From JAJZEO01 sp964477345 (GTDB taxonomy: Bacteria; Chlamydiota; Chlamydiia; Chlamydiales; 2-12-FULL-49-11), in assembly GCA_964477345.1 (NCBI GenBank), contig CAYZDL010000001.1:1-64000 (forward strand): DNA of 64,000 nucleotides, written 5' to 3'. Every line of letters begins with the position of its first letter. Within the stretch, counting starts at the first letter, position 1. Shown piece by piece: positions 43,430-52,090 of this stretch. Made by a program: the position numbers and the translations under genes. The notes below the pieces were generated by a model. The model had not been told where the DNA came from. It searched no databases and saw only the letters and a program-made list of their open reading frames with translations.

Positions 43430-44288
43430 GCGGCATTGAATCCTTCATTAATATCCAATCGAACAAGTTCTTATCTTCGACCTTGTAAGTCACAACAGGA
43501 TTGTTTTGGCTTTGTTTTGCAAGTTGGAAATAACTCTTTTTATTTAAGAGGGCCCTAGATCTTTTGACTGAAGAAATCCAATTTTTGAACTCCTCCTCAG
43601 AAGAGGCTTTTGCAGTAAAACGCATTCCCGCAAACCCCACCCCACTCAAATTGGCCGAAAGACCTTTATAGCTCCCTTCCTTATTTGCAATCAAATAGAG
43701 CTCTGTCCTCATCCCCGGCATCGCAAAAATTTGCCCCCCCAATTCAGGGATCCAAAACGAATTCATCGGAGCGTCGGCGGTAATGATGAAATGAACCGGC
43801 ACATCTTTAGGGAATTGAATAAAATTGACCGTTGCGATGTCGTAATCGGGATAGATAAAGAGCCACTTCCAATCGAGAGCCACCACCTGAATCGTGATTG
43901 CCTTTTTGTCACTTACGATAGGACGATAAGGATCAAGGGTGTAACAACAGATCCAATTGACCGTCCCTAAAATGATGATGATGATACAAGGAACTCCCCA
44001 CCAAACTATCTCAGCCAATGTACTATGAGCCCAATTGGGGGAATATTTAGTATTTTTGTGTTTCCCTTCCTGATAGCGCCAAGTCACAAAAAAGATTAAG
44101 ACAAAGACCGGGATGACGACAATGAGCATGATTAATGTTGCAAAGACAAGCAAATCGCGCTGCTTTACACCAATCAACCCCTTTGGAGACATGACAGCCA
44201 TATCAATCTGACAAACCAACAATCCCAAAAGGACTAGAGCAGCTAAAACCAGAAGTGTATAAATGATCAGTCGATAACTTTTTTTCAT
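43413..44288 (-). CDS. cyoA: cytochrome bo3 quinol oxidase subunit II
   Basis: 291 residues. Signal/lipoprotein-like N-terminus (LLVLAALVLLGLLVCQID), two helices, then a periplasmic cupredoxin domain (VVALDWKWLFIYPD; NSFWIPELGGQIFAMPGM) that lacks the Cu-A ligands, as expected for quinol oxidases. First gene of the minus-strand cyoABCDE operon. The upstream 166 bp to the divergent RHS fragment is AT-rich and should hold its promoter, which I cannot pinpoint. Confidence 0.95.
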   Translation of the reverse strand: MKKSYRLIIYTLLVLAALVLLGLLVCQIDMAVMSPKGLIGVKQRDLLVFATLIMLIVVIPVFVLIFFVTWRYQEGKHKNTKYSPNWAHSTLAEIVWWGVPCIIIIILGTVNWICCYTLDPYRPIVSDKKAITIQVVALDWKWLFIYPDYDIATVNFIQFPKDVPVHFIITADAPMNSFWIPELGGQIFAMPGMRTELYLIANKEGSYKGLSANLSGVGFAGMRFTAKASSEEEFKNWISSVKRSRALLNKKSYFQLAKQSQNNPVVTYKVEDKNLFDWILMKDSMPHDNVR

Positions 44289-44454
44289 ACGAAAATAGCC
44301 GCCCCTTTGTTTTCAAACTATGAATTGAAACAATTCAGCGCTACATTTTTTTTCAACTTTTCATTGAAAAACCCAACTTAACAACACCTCTATTTTTTTT
44401 TGAACTATATTTAATATTTTTGTACTCTCTTAACTTTCTAACGGGTGATGAGAT

Positions 44455-44703
44455 ATGAAATTGCGTCATGGATTATTGTGGATTTTACCAGGCATGCTTT
44501 TCTGTAATGAATATTCTCTTTCGCTTGGACGCTTAGGGTCTGTGAGATATTTGCATGAGGACGGACGTCTTCTACATGTTGATCGCATTTCTCCAGAAGG
44601 AGAAATTCTTTATACCCATTCTTATCGCTACAATGAGCAGGGAAAGATTCTTTCCGAAAATCTTATTGGAGATAATGATTTTAAGGGATTAAGAGAGGAA
44701 TGA
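44455..44703 (+). CDS. RHS-repeat protein N-terminal fragment with signal peptide
   Basis: 82 residues: signal peptide (LRHGLLWILPGMLFCNEYS), then one RHS/YD-type repeat (GSVRYLHEDGRLLHVDRISP; GEILYTHSYRYNEQGKILSE). RHS toxins are usually over 1000 residues, so nearly all of the protein has been deleted, including the toxic tip. The stop overlaps the ATG of the immunity gene (ATGA). It is probably the front end of a secreted toxin collapsed onto its immunity gene. Confidence 0.7.
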   Translation: MKLRHGLLWILPGMLFCNEYSLSLGRLGSVRYLHEDGRLLHVDRISPEGEILYTHSYRYNEQGKILSENLIGDNDFKGLREE

Positions 44704-45125
44704 GCGCGATCATCGATAAACTAACAATATCTAAATACACATCGTATTTTCACGATGGTTCTTTGATAGATATTCAATATGGAGAAAGTACTTCAGAAAT
44801 AGCTGTTTCCATGGAAAGTGCCGAACTAGATCCAGAGGATCTTAATGATCCTATCTCTCTTTCTAAGGAAAATAGAATAAAAGGAAAGCTTCATTTAAAT
44901 GGGATAACAAAAATAGAAGTCGATGATGAGATCCTTTCCGCTCCCCTTAAAATGCATCATGATGATGCAGAAATTTTTCATTTTCGTATCATAGACACGG
45001 GGTTAATTTTAGAGATAGGTTGGCAAAACTTCTCTCCCAAAACTCAAGACTTTGATTATTCAGTCATTAAGATAGATGTTAAAACTGTCTACTGGGAAAA
45101 TATACCCGACCTACCATTTCCTTAA
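44700..45125 (+). CDS. orphan immunity protein
   Basis: 141 residues of the type often found behind RHS-like toxins: YTSYFHDGSLIDI near the start, SMESAEL, IKGKLHLNGITKIEVDDEIL, FHFRIIDTGLILEIGW and a closing TVYWENIPDL. Ribosome-binding site AAGAGAGG lies inside the RHS fragment. Its cognate toxin tip is absent, so it may protect against toxins of neighbouring cells, or be a leftover. No named family. Confidence 0.62.
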   Translation: MSAIIDKLTISKYTSYFHDGSLIDIQYGESTSEIAVSMESAELDPEDLNDPISLSKENRIKGKLHLNGITKIEVDDEILSAPLKMHHDDAEIFHFRIIDTGLILEIGWQNFSPKTQDFDYSVIKIDVKTVYWENIPDLPFP

Positions 45126-45164
45126 AATTTCAAAAAGAATTGGTAAAAGTATCGCTTTAAACGT

Positions 45165-45356
45165 AAAGCTCCAGGTAATGTGATTAATATTTCTTCTTTT
45201 TTTAGCCTAAAACCTGAAGTGGGAAATGCTTTAATTGCATGTTCTAAAGCCGGAATTAACATCCTTCAAAATGTGCAGCACTAGAACTTGGGCCTCACCA
45301 TGTTAGAGTTAATGCGATTGCACCAGGAAGGACTGAAACACCATCTAATCAACCTT
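45165..45356 (+). pseudogene. short-chain dehydrogenase fragment, frameshifted
   Basis: Reads GNVINISSFFSLKPEVGNAL then ACSKAGINIL (SDR Ser and S-K motif; the Tyr of the YxxxK motif is replaced by Cys). It then shifts one base at 45272 to KCAALELGPHHVRVNAIAPG and RTETPSN. Start and end of the enzyme are missing. Its 3' end runs into the TrmH-like gene. Confidence 0.75.
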
Positions 45357-46541
45357 TGAGAGATTTGCGACCAGCTTATCGATTAAACGGTAGAGTTCTT
45401 TCTTCTCTTGAGGGGAAAATCCAGCCAAAGCAATATTCTCAGTGGCTTCTTGGACATTCCAGATTTGACCGAGGAGTTCACGCCCCTTGTCGGTGATCTG
45501 CACCTTATCGCCCTTTTCGGTTAGATACCCTTTTTCAATTAAAGGAGCTGCAATTTCTTCTTTGTCCCCTTCATCTTCACAGGCAAGAACCATCAACAAT
45601 ATCGCCTGATCGGCAGTCAAATCACTTACAGCCTTCAATTTTGAATCGAAAAGCGCACGGATAAAGATGTGAGCACAACCAAGATTGCGCCCCAACGATC
45701 CCTGAATTTTCTCTTTTAATTTCATCATGATCACCTTCAATTTCATTTCATAAAGGGTTATCCCCGCCGCGACACCAACGTTGAGCGAATCGATCGAGGT
45801 GGCCATAGGAATTTGGATCCTCAAATCGGCGAGCTCAAGCATCTCTTTAGAAACTCCATTGGTCTCATTTCCAAAGACGATCGCTGTTTTCTGTGGGGCT
45901 AATTTTGCCAATGATTGAAGCGTACTTCCCTCTAAAGCTGTTACCACAATTTGATACCCACGTTTCTTCAGAGCCGCTACACTACTTTTAGCATCAGGGA
46001 AATTCTCAAGACGGCTCGAAAAAACAGATCCCCTTGAAGCATCGACACTTTTTCTTTGAAACAAATCAAAATTCTCTGTGGTTGAAACAAAGTCATCAAT
46101 GCCAAAGGCGTGGGCCGTTCGAACAATCGTTCCGATATTTCCAAAGTCTTGTACCCCATCAAAAACAGCCACGATATCACTTTGATCACGAACCTCTTCA
46201 GGCAACCTGGCAATCCCTATAAAAGGGATCAGGTGGCTTGCTGTAGAAATTTTTTTCATGATCCCCTCGGAACATCGAAGAATGGGAACAGACCACGTTT
46301 CTAAAGATTCTTTATCATGGGCAAACATATACCGAAGTTCACATGGGCTCTTCATGACCCACTCTATCGCCTCCTTTCCCTCAACAAGAAACGAGCGCGT
46401 TCGAATCCTCTCACTTTTTTTTTGAAGAGACCTGGCAAAGACGACTCTTTCGTCCTTAATGGAGGTTATGACTTCAGTTTTCACGTACCACAGTCTATCA
46501 TAAAGCCTGGTTTTTGTATTTTCAGATTTATGTAGGCTCAA
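45345..46541 (-). CDS. SpoU/TrmH-family RNA 2'-O-methyltransferase with C-terminal winged-helix-like extension
   Basis: 398 residues against about 250 for the family. N-terminal substrate-binding segment (RTRSFLVEGKEAIEWVM), then the SPOUT knot: VFDGVQDFGNIGTIVRTAHA (motif 1), AIVFGNETNGVSKEML (motif 2) and IQIPMATSIDSLNVGVAAGI (motif 3). After residue about 265 an extra domain begins (LGRNLGCAHIFIRALFDSKL, DLTADQAILLMVL, LIEKGYLTEKGDKVQITDKG, LIDKLVANLSKV). It resembles a MarR-type winged helix. No ATG start is evident: TTG 46541 or GTG 46484. Confidence 0.83.
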   Translation of the reverse strand: MSLHKSENTKTRLYDRLWYVKTEVITSIKDERVVFARSLQKKSERIRTRSFLVEGKEAIEWVMKSPCELRYMFAHDKESLETWSVPILRCSEGIMKKISTASHLIPFIGIARLPEEVRDQSDIVAVFDGVQDFGNIGTIVRTAHAFGIDDFVSTTENFDLFQRKSVDASRGSVFSSRLENFPDAKSSVAALKKRGYQIVVTALEGSTLQSLAKLAPQKTAIVFGNETNGVSKEMLELADLRIQIPMATSIDSLNVGVAAGITLYEMKLKVIMMKLKEKIQGSLGRNLGCAHIFIRALFDSKLKAVSDLTADQAILLMVLACEDEGDKEEIAAPLIEKGYLTEKGDKVQITDKGRELLGQIWNVQEATENIALAGFSPQEKKELYRLIDKLVANLSKVD

Positions 46542-46578
46542 AAAATGATTCTAAGGGATTGCTCGTCTCCTCTTTACT

Positions 46579-48120
46579 TCATATATAGGTATATTTCGGT
46601 CTGGTAAGAGGATAGCCAGTCTTGTCAAAACGAGCAAAAAAATGGCCTGCTACACGTTTCAAGCCACTAACATTATTGTGCAAAGCTGCACTAAGAACGT
46701 CGTCTAACTGTTCGATAACTGTTGTCCCCCGTTCTACATTTTCCCCGTCAATGATGCGCTGTAACATCTCTTCTAAGAAAAATCTCACTAAATCATCTTC
46801 AGTCGCTTCCTCTGCTGGATATCTATATATTTCTCCTTTGCTTAAAATAGCACTCTCACTCGAATAACGGGGCTGCTCTTTTAATAATCCAGCTATAGCT
46901 AATCCTGCTGTAAGTAACTCTTTTTTTTCTAATAGTTTTGCATCGGTACGTATCCATGCGTGAGTTCCATCATGTATCCAACTCAATAGTCCCTTAAGAG
47001 GTTGTCCATGAACAGTTAGATTAACCTCATCTTCAGGATGAAATAAACTTACTATATGCTCCCCTTTTTCTAACAAATACCTACAAACAATGGAACGTCT
47101 GGGCATTTTGTAAACGAATCTTAATAACGATCCCTTTAAAAGAGTATCATTTCTTGCTAACGAAGCGGAGGCCAGTAGAAATTTATCGTCCCCTGTTTTA
47201 TGAGTAAATCCACCGACCGAATAACTCTTTCTATCAGGATTACGACTAAAGAATGTGCGAACAACTAAGCTGCGCTGCCCCTCACTCATCTTCTCTAAAT
47301 TCACTTCAAAGAAGTAGCATTGATTTTGGGCAACACCAGCTACACTCGCCATTCTTTTATCCAGCTCGCTCCATTCTTGAGATTGTATAGCTTTTTGATA
47401 GGGAATCATTTTGCAAAGTCCGTCATTACCACACTCACTATTAGCAATGGCCATATAAGCAGTGACTAAATCATCAATACAATTATTTTTCCCTTGAAGG
47501 AATATTGCATCTAAAATTTTGTGGAAAGGATATTGCCCCTGGTTCCTTTGATAGCAAGCCGCTAATCCTTCCCAGTCTCCCTCATTGATACATGATAGTA
47601 TTTCGCCTTGTAAAGGATGATCATAATATTGCAGAGCCTCTAATCGTTCTAGCGGCTTAAGGAACTGGAAAAACTCTTCAATATCTCTATGAAGTGCAGA
47701 GGGTAGCGAATGAACTATGGGATCAGTTGCTTTTACTGAATCTGCAGATGGATTTTCTAAGTGTTTTGAGAGCAAAATCATCGACGGTTGTGCTAAAACA
47801 GTTGAAGAAAAAGATATAGGTTCATTTAAGTCTGGTACAATCTGCAAACTATCTTTAGAACTAGATAGAGGAGGATCATTATCAGATATTACTACTGTTG
47901 CATTTAGCTGATAATCGATTAACGCCATGAGGTGCCCTATAAAGGGGATGCACATAAAAAAACCTAAAGCAAACTCAGCAACTCTTTTACATAGGCTAAG
48001 AGAAACCTCAAAGAGAGCAAATTCGATATGGCGCATTCCAAGGCGGACATTTGCATCGACACACAAAATCGAAAAAGAGGAGTGAGGCAATGAATAATCT
48101 ATTGAAATCCCACTTAACAT
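46579..48120 (-). CDS. large hypothetical protein, no recognised family
   Basis: 513 residues. Near the N-terminus (about residues 45-72) there is a hydrophobic segment (FALGFFMCIPFIGHLMALID), then a Ser/Pro-rich low-complexity linker (80-135), then a soluble alpha/beta body with repeated acidic-aromatic stretches (DIEEFFQFLKPLERLEALQY; SRNPDRKSYSVGGFTHKTGD). ATG 48120 behind GGAGAG. There is no classical signal peptide. The mix of one membrane segment, disordered linker and novel globular part would fit a secreted effector, but nothing proves it. Isolated gene. Confidence 0.7.
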   Translation of the reverse strand: MLSGISIDYSLPHSSFSILCVDANVRLGMRHIEFALFEVSLSLCKRVAEFALGFFMCIPFIGHLMALIDYQLNATVVISDNDPPLSSSKDSLQIVPDLNEPISFSSTVLAQPSMILLSKHLENPSADSVKATDPIVHSLPSALHRDIEEFFQFLKPLERLEALQYYDHPLQGEILSCINEGDWEGLAACYQRNQGQYPFHKILDAIFLQGKNNCIDDLVTAYMAIANSECGNDGLCKMIPYQKAIQSQEWSELDKRMASVAGVAQNQCYFFEVNLEKMSEGQRSLVVRTFFSRNPDRKSYSVGGFTHKTGDDKFLLASASLARNDTLLKGSLLRFVYKMPRRSIVCRYLLEKGEHIVSLFHPEDEVNLTVHGQPLKGLLSWIHDGTHAWIRTDAKLLEKKELLTAGLAIAGLLKEQPRYSSESAILSKGEIYRYPAEEATEDDLVRFFLEEMLQRIIDGENVERGTTVIEQLDDVLSAALHNNVSGLKRVAGHFFARFDKTGYPLTRPKYTYI

Positions 48121-48337
48121 AATAACTCTCCATTTTTATTAGGACATTATAACAAAGATATAATAGCCTGTAAATCAAGAGTTTTAAAAAATATATTATA
48201 CATCGTTATGCTATCTTACGATCTCAACTTTGGAATCAGATTTCATGGCCTAAATATTATTGGAAGCGATGGTTTTTGTATCTTGATATTTTGCATGCAT
48301 ACATATAATATACGTACATATTAAATAGGAGGAATCT

Positions 48338-48754
48338 ATGTTGATCGTTAAACACTCTCTTGAAACAAAAGCTCCCCCAGAAGCGGTCTGGAAGGTTTGG
48401 GCCGATGTCGATAACTGGCACACCTGGGATCATGGGATCGAAAAGAGCACCATTTTCGGCCCTTTTGCTACAGGGACAAAGGGAATGGTAAAACCAAAAG
48501 GAGCTGGCGAAGTCAAAACTGAACTCACCTATGTAGAGCCTTTTAAAATCTTTATCGATGAAGCAAAATTACCCCTCGCGCGAATTATTTTCACCCATAC
48601 CCTAAGTCAAACCCACGGCAAAACTATCGTCACAACCAAGATTGAAATGAAAGGGGTTCTTGCTCTATTATTCTCCTATCTCATCGGAAGAGAGATGAAG
48701 AAGAATTTGGCCAGAGAGATGGCCTCTATGATACGCAAAGCGGAAGGGTCCTAG
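48338..48754 (+). CDS. SRPBCC (START-like) family protein
   Basis: 138 residues: SLETKAPPEAVWKVWADVDN and WHTWDHGIEKSTIFGPFATG, then a long C-terminal helix (EMKKNLAREMASMIRKA), the layout of SRPBCC/polyketide-cyclase-like ligand-binding proteins. AGGAGG 6 bp before ATG. First gene of a three-gene operon with a MarR regulator (3 bp) and a Nudix gene (2 bp). Candidate -35 TTGATA (48283) and -10 TATAAT (48304) lie upstream with a tight 15-bp spacer. Confidence 0.85.
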   Translation: MLIVKHSLETKAPPEAVWKVWADVDNWHTWDHGIEKSTIFGPFATGTKGMVKPKGAGEVKTELTYVEPFKIFIDEAKLPLARIIFTHTLSQTHGKTIVTTKIEMKGVLALLFSYLIGREMKKNLAREMASMIRKAEGS

Positions 48755-48757
48755 CCA

Positions 48758-49210
48758 TTGAGTAAAATTGCCTGGAAGACGACGACAAGATTTAAAGGAC
48801 CTGATGAAAGCCCTGGTTTTTTACTTTGGCAAGTGAGCTCCGAGTGGCGCCGTCAAATTGAATCGGCTCTCGCAGAGATCGATTTAACCCATCCCCAGTT
48901 CGTCCTGCTGGCTAGCGTGGGATGGTTAACTCGTGGAGGGAACATGGTAACTCAAGCAGAATTAGCCCGCCAATGTGCAACTGATATTAACATGACCTCA
49001 CAGGTATTACGCGCATTGGAAAAGAAAGAACTGATCAAAAGAGTCCAAAAAAAAGGGAACGAAAAAGCTAAGTTTCCCCTCATCACCGCCAAAGGGGCTA
49101 AATTGGTTGAGAAGGCGATCCCGATCGTCGAAGCCATCGACCATGCGTTCTTCTCAAATCAGACCTCATCGTGCATTCAAATTTTCCAGAAACTACTCAT
49201 TAGGGAGTAA
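48758..49210 (+). CDS. MarR-family transcriptional regulator
   Basis: 150 residues, winged helix: helix FLLWQVSSEWRRQIESAL, LTHPQFVLLASVGWL, recognition region TQAELARQCATDINMTSQVL then RALEKKELIKRV, wing KKGNEKAKFPLITAKGAKL. It likely controls its own operon. TTG start at 48758 with GGAAGG upstream. A ligand sensed together with the SRPBCC partner is possible but unproven. Confidence 0.88.
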   Translation: MSKIAWKTTTRFKGPDESPGFLLWQVSSEWRRQIESALAEIDLTHPQFVLLASVGWLTRGGNMVTQAELARQCATDINMTSQVLRALEKKELIKRVQKKGNEKAKFPLITAKGAKLVEKAIPIVEAIDHAFFSNQTSSCIQIFQKLLIRE

Positions 49211-49212
49211 AT

Positions 49213-49713
49213 ATGTCTGACATTTCTTTTAAAACTGAAAACGGTCGATTTCTCTATAGAAGCGCTGGAGTCATTATTCATGAAAACCGGGTCTTGCTGA
49301 TCACTGAAGAGGGGCTTGATTTTTGGTTTCCTGCTGGTGGCAGAACTCAATTAATGGAACCCTCAAAGGCCGCTGCCGTGCGGGAAGTCGCAGAAGAGCT
49401 CCATGTCAAACCGATTGACGCTCGGCTCCTGTGGATTGCTGAACATATTTACTTTTCCAAACACCACAATCAAATGTGCCACGAGCTCCACTTCATCTAC
49501 CTTTGTCACGTTGCCCCCGATTCTCCGATTCTTTCAGAACCGTTGGGAGTACGAGAAGATCTATTCAATACCAATGGCAAAGCCAATATCTTTAAATGGC
49601 ATGACATCGACAAACTTCATGAGATTGAGATCAATCCTCATTTTCTCACTGAAGCTCTTAAAGATCTCCCTTCGGAGCCAAAACACATTCTTTCCGCCCC
49701 TTCGACAGCTTAA
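49213..49713 (+). CDS. Nudix hydrolase
   Basis: 166 residues. Nudix box region FPAGGRTQLMEPSKAAAVRE then VAEEL: RE and EE are kept, and the first Glu is in the usual place. No signal peptide. Third gene of the SRPBCC/MarR/Nudix operon; ATG 49213 behind GGGAG. The last 56 bp overlap the convergent YbaK gene. Confidence 0.85.
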   Translation: MSDISFKTENGRFLYRSAGVIIHENRVLLITEEGLDFWFPAGGRTQLMEPSKAAAVREVAEELHVKPIDARLLWIAEHIYFSKHHNQMCHELHFIYLCHVAPDSPILSEPLGVREDLFNTNGKANIFKWHDIDKLHEIEINPHFLTEALKDLPSEPKHILSAPSTA

Positions 49714-50104
49714 CAAGCTCCTCAGGAGTCAGGCTAAATACTGAATGAGGGGTACCCGCAGCAGCCCAAATCTCGTCATATTGAAAAAGATCTTCGTCGA
49801 TAATCGTCGGGATCTCAAATGGGTATTCAATCGGGGTGACTCCCCCAATTGCAAATCCCGTATGCTTTCGGACAAAATCGGCATCGGCTCGTTCAATCGC
49901 TTCACCGACAATCTCTTTGATCCTTTTTTCATTCACACGATTGACACCGCTTGCAATGACACAGACGGGACGATGAGTAGTCTTTGTCCGAAAAATTAAG
50001 GTCTTTGCTATTTGAGCCACCTGACATCCAATTGCTTGAGCTGCCTCTTCAGAAGTTCTGGTCGACTCTTTAAATTCGACAATCTTACTCTTAATCCTAT
50101 CCAT
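49658..50104 (-). CDS. YbaK/EbsC-family aminoacyl-tRNA deacylase
   Basis: 148 residues. The YbaK/ProX fold is visible in EEAAQAIGCQVAQIAKTLIF and VIASGVNRVNEKRIKEIVG, and in GFAIGGVTPIEYPFEIPTII followed by DEIWAAAGTPHSVFSLTP. The family hydrolyses mischarged aminoacyl-tRNAs; conserved Lys in AKTL. Its ATG lies 2 bp after the PAS-HTH gene, so they are co-transcribed. Confidence 0.9.
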   Translation of the reverse strand: MDRIKSKIVEFKESTRTSEEAAQAIGCQVAQIAKTLIFRTKTTHRPVCVIASGVNRVNEKRIKEIVGEAIERADADFVRKHTGFAIGGVTPIEYPFEIPTIIDEDLFQYDEIWAAAGTPHSVFSLTPEELVKLSKGRKECVLAPKGDL

Positions 50105-50106
50105 GC

Positions 50107-50715
50107 CTATTCCCCTTCTTTTAGATAATTATAAATAGTCGCTCGTGAAAGATTTAACTTATTCGAGACAAAGTTAGCCGCATTTTTCAAATTAAAGGCC
50201 CCTTTTTCATACAAATACCAAACTAGTTTTTTCTTCTCCTTTCGACCAAGTTGAGAAAGGGCAAGCTTTTCATTGTTCAGATATTGATCGACCAACTCCG
50301 ACATTTGCTCATCTGACTTAACCGTATAGGTTTCAATCGGATTTTCAGCTTCCCTTTTTGTCGTAAGAAAGGCCGAAAGAATCTTCTCGGCCTGAGTCGC
50401 AAAGCTGATATCGACATTGATGCAAATCAAATGGGTAGGCCTTTTTTTACTATCGCGTATTGTGACCGTGGTACATTTTAAAATCCTACCATCCCAATTT
50501 TCCTTAATATAAGGGGGAAAACGGTCAGGGAAATCTTTGGTCTCGATCCCAAATAGCTTTAATGGTGATGGGTCTCCCACCTTCCTTTGGGAAAGATTGT
50601 GGTAAAGGGCGACGAGCTCCCCCTTTTTAAGGTCATGAACCGCCACCTCCACGAGAGGGGTAAACAGTTCAACAATCGCCTCTAAAAGAGGTATATAGTG
50701 TTTCCATTCATTCAT
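50107..50715 (-). CDS. YheO-type PAS/HTH transcriptional regulator
   Basis: 202 residues: an N-terminal YheO-like PAS domain (LEAIVELFTPLVEVAVHDLK; ILKCTTVTIRDSKKRPTHLI) and a C-terminal DauR-like HTH (KLVWYLYEKGAFNLKNAANF; LNLSRATIYNYLKEGE). These regulators control amino-acid catabolism genes. It is divergent from the aminotransferase across 75 bp that contain an inverted repeat, and is followed by ybaK. So it probably controls both units. Confidence 0.87.
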   Translation of the reverse strand: MNEWKHYIPLLEAIVELFTPLVEVAVHDLKKGELVALYHNLSQRKVGDPSPLKLFGIETKDFPDRFPPYIKENWDGRILKCTTVTIRDSKKRPTHLICINVDISFATQAEKILSAFLTTKREAENPIETYTVKSDEQMSELVDQYLNNEKLALSQLGRKEKKKLVWYLYEKGAFNLKNAANFVSNKLNLSRATIYNYLKEGE

Positions 50716-50748
50716 ATACTATATATCTTGCCATAAATTAGACTTTTT

Positions 50749-50770
50749 GTCAAAATTTATACAAATTGAC
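50749..50770. promoter_or_regulatory. inverted repeat in divergent promoter, candidate operator
   Basis: GTCAAAATTT..AAATTGAC: arms match as GTCAAATTT/AAATTGAC apart from one bulged A. Lies between the PAS-HTH regulator and the aminotransferase. A TTGACA on the minus strand (50748-50753) overlaps its left arm. Confidence 0.45.
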
Positions 50771-50790
50771 TAAGAATCGAGGAGAATAGA

Positions 50791-51939
50791 ATGGTTTCCA
50801 GACTCAAAGACGTCCCCGGGATCGGGGTAGACAGAATGGGGCAATTAGCCGATTTGGCCAATGACCCCGAAGTATTGCGCCTAGAAAACCTCGACACCGA
50901 TGTCCCGCCTCCAAAAGAGGCGATTCAAGCCACAATCAATGGTGTCAATAAAGACGAAAACAACAGCTATCTCCCTTTCCTAGGACAAAACGATCTACGA
51001 AAAGAGATTTGCAAACATATTCATCACCTTAGCGGACAACATTACGATTGGCAAAGTGAATGCATCGTCACAGCAGGTGGTTGTAGCGGAATTTTATCAA
51101 CTTTACTGGCTCTTCTTGAACCAGGCGATGAAGTGGTCGTCCCCGATCCAACTTATGCTGGAATCATTAACCGGATCCGCATTGCAGGAGGTGTGCCAAA
51201 ATTTGTTCCTCTCATCCCCTCAGAAAATGGTTGGTGCATGGATCTTCATCGACTAAAAGAAGCAGTTTCCCCCAAAACCAAAATCATCTTCATGGTTAAT
51301 TGCTCCATGCCCACAGGCCACGTGATGAATCAAGAAGAGTGGGAAGCCGTTTGCGAACTTTGCAAAGCTAGCGGTGCATGGCTTATCCATGATGCTGCCA
51401 TGGAACGGATCCTTTATGACGGTCTTAAAGTAATCCATCCCGCATCATTTGAAGGGATGCGAGACAAAACAATCATCATTGGAACCGCCTCAAAAGAATT
51501 TCGAATGATTGGGTGGCGAGTCGGTTGGGTCGTTGCTCCCGCTCAATTAATCAAAGACATAGGTCTTGTCAGCATCTCGAATGTTGTGTGTCAAGTAGGG
51601 ATTGGTATGCCTGGAGTCACGGCCGCCTTCAGAGCAGACGATGTTAAGCAAGCTGTTTCGATTTGGGAAAGGAGAAGAAATGTGCTTCTCGAAGAACTCA
51701 AAGGTCTTCCTGTCATCCCTCCTCATGGAGGATGGTCAATGCTCCTCAACACAAGAAAGCTCGGCTTATGCCCCAAAATTGCTGCGGAAAAACTTCTTAA
51801 AGAGGCTAAAATCGCAGCAACACCAATGTTTGGCTGGGGAGATCAAGCTGCCGATTATTTAAGACTTGTCTTTTCAAATGAAACTGAAGAACGTCTAAAA
51901 GGGGTCGGAGAAAAATTAAAAAAAGTTTTACTTGCCTAA
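50791..51939 (+). CDS. PLP-dependent class I/II aminotransferase
   Basis: 382 residues, fold type I: cofactor Gly-rich turn TAGGCSGILS, VVVPDPTYAG, MVNCSMPTGHVMNQEEW (Asn/Pro at the substrate/PLP site), LIHDAAMERILYD (Asp for pyridine N) and the Schiff-base Lys in GTASKEFRMIGWRVGW. The amino-acid specificity cannot be read. GAGGAG before ATG 50791. Controlled by the divergent PAS-HTH regulator (inferred). Confidence 0.93.
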   Translation: MVSRLKDVPGIGVDRMGQLADLANDPEVLRLENLDTDVPPPKEAIQATINGVNKDENNSYLPFLGQNDLRKEICKHIHHLSGQHYDWQSECIVTAGGCSGILSTLLALLEPGDEVVVPDPTYAGIINRIRIAGGVPKFVPLIPSENGWCMDLHRLKEAVSPKTKIIFMVNCSMPTGHVMNQEEWEAVCELCKASGAWLIHDAAMERILYDGLKVIHPASFEGMRDKTIIIGTASKEFRMIGWRVGWVVAPAQLIKDIGLVSISNVVCQVGIGMPGVTAAFRADDVKQAVSIWERRRNVLLEELKGLPVIPPHGGWSMLLNTRKLGLCPKIAAEKLLKEAKIAATPMFGWGDQAADYLRLVFSNETEERLKGVGEKLKKVLLA

Positions 51940-52090
51940 GATGTTTAGATTTTGTTAAGATGTCAACCATGAAAAAGGAGCTTAACATCCTCCTTCAGGT
52001 TTTCGTCATTCTGCGGTAGCGCGCAGGTACTCTTTTTTATTTTCATGTCATTATTAATTTCCGTTGAATGTGCACCTAAAGGAGGAAACC

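Noticed and set aside
48283..48330. Imperfect palindromes (GCATGC, TACGTA) as a MarR operator
   Set aside because: Only 7 of 11 positions match in the best pairing; left as part of the possible promoter.
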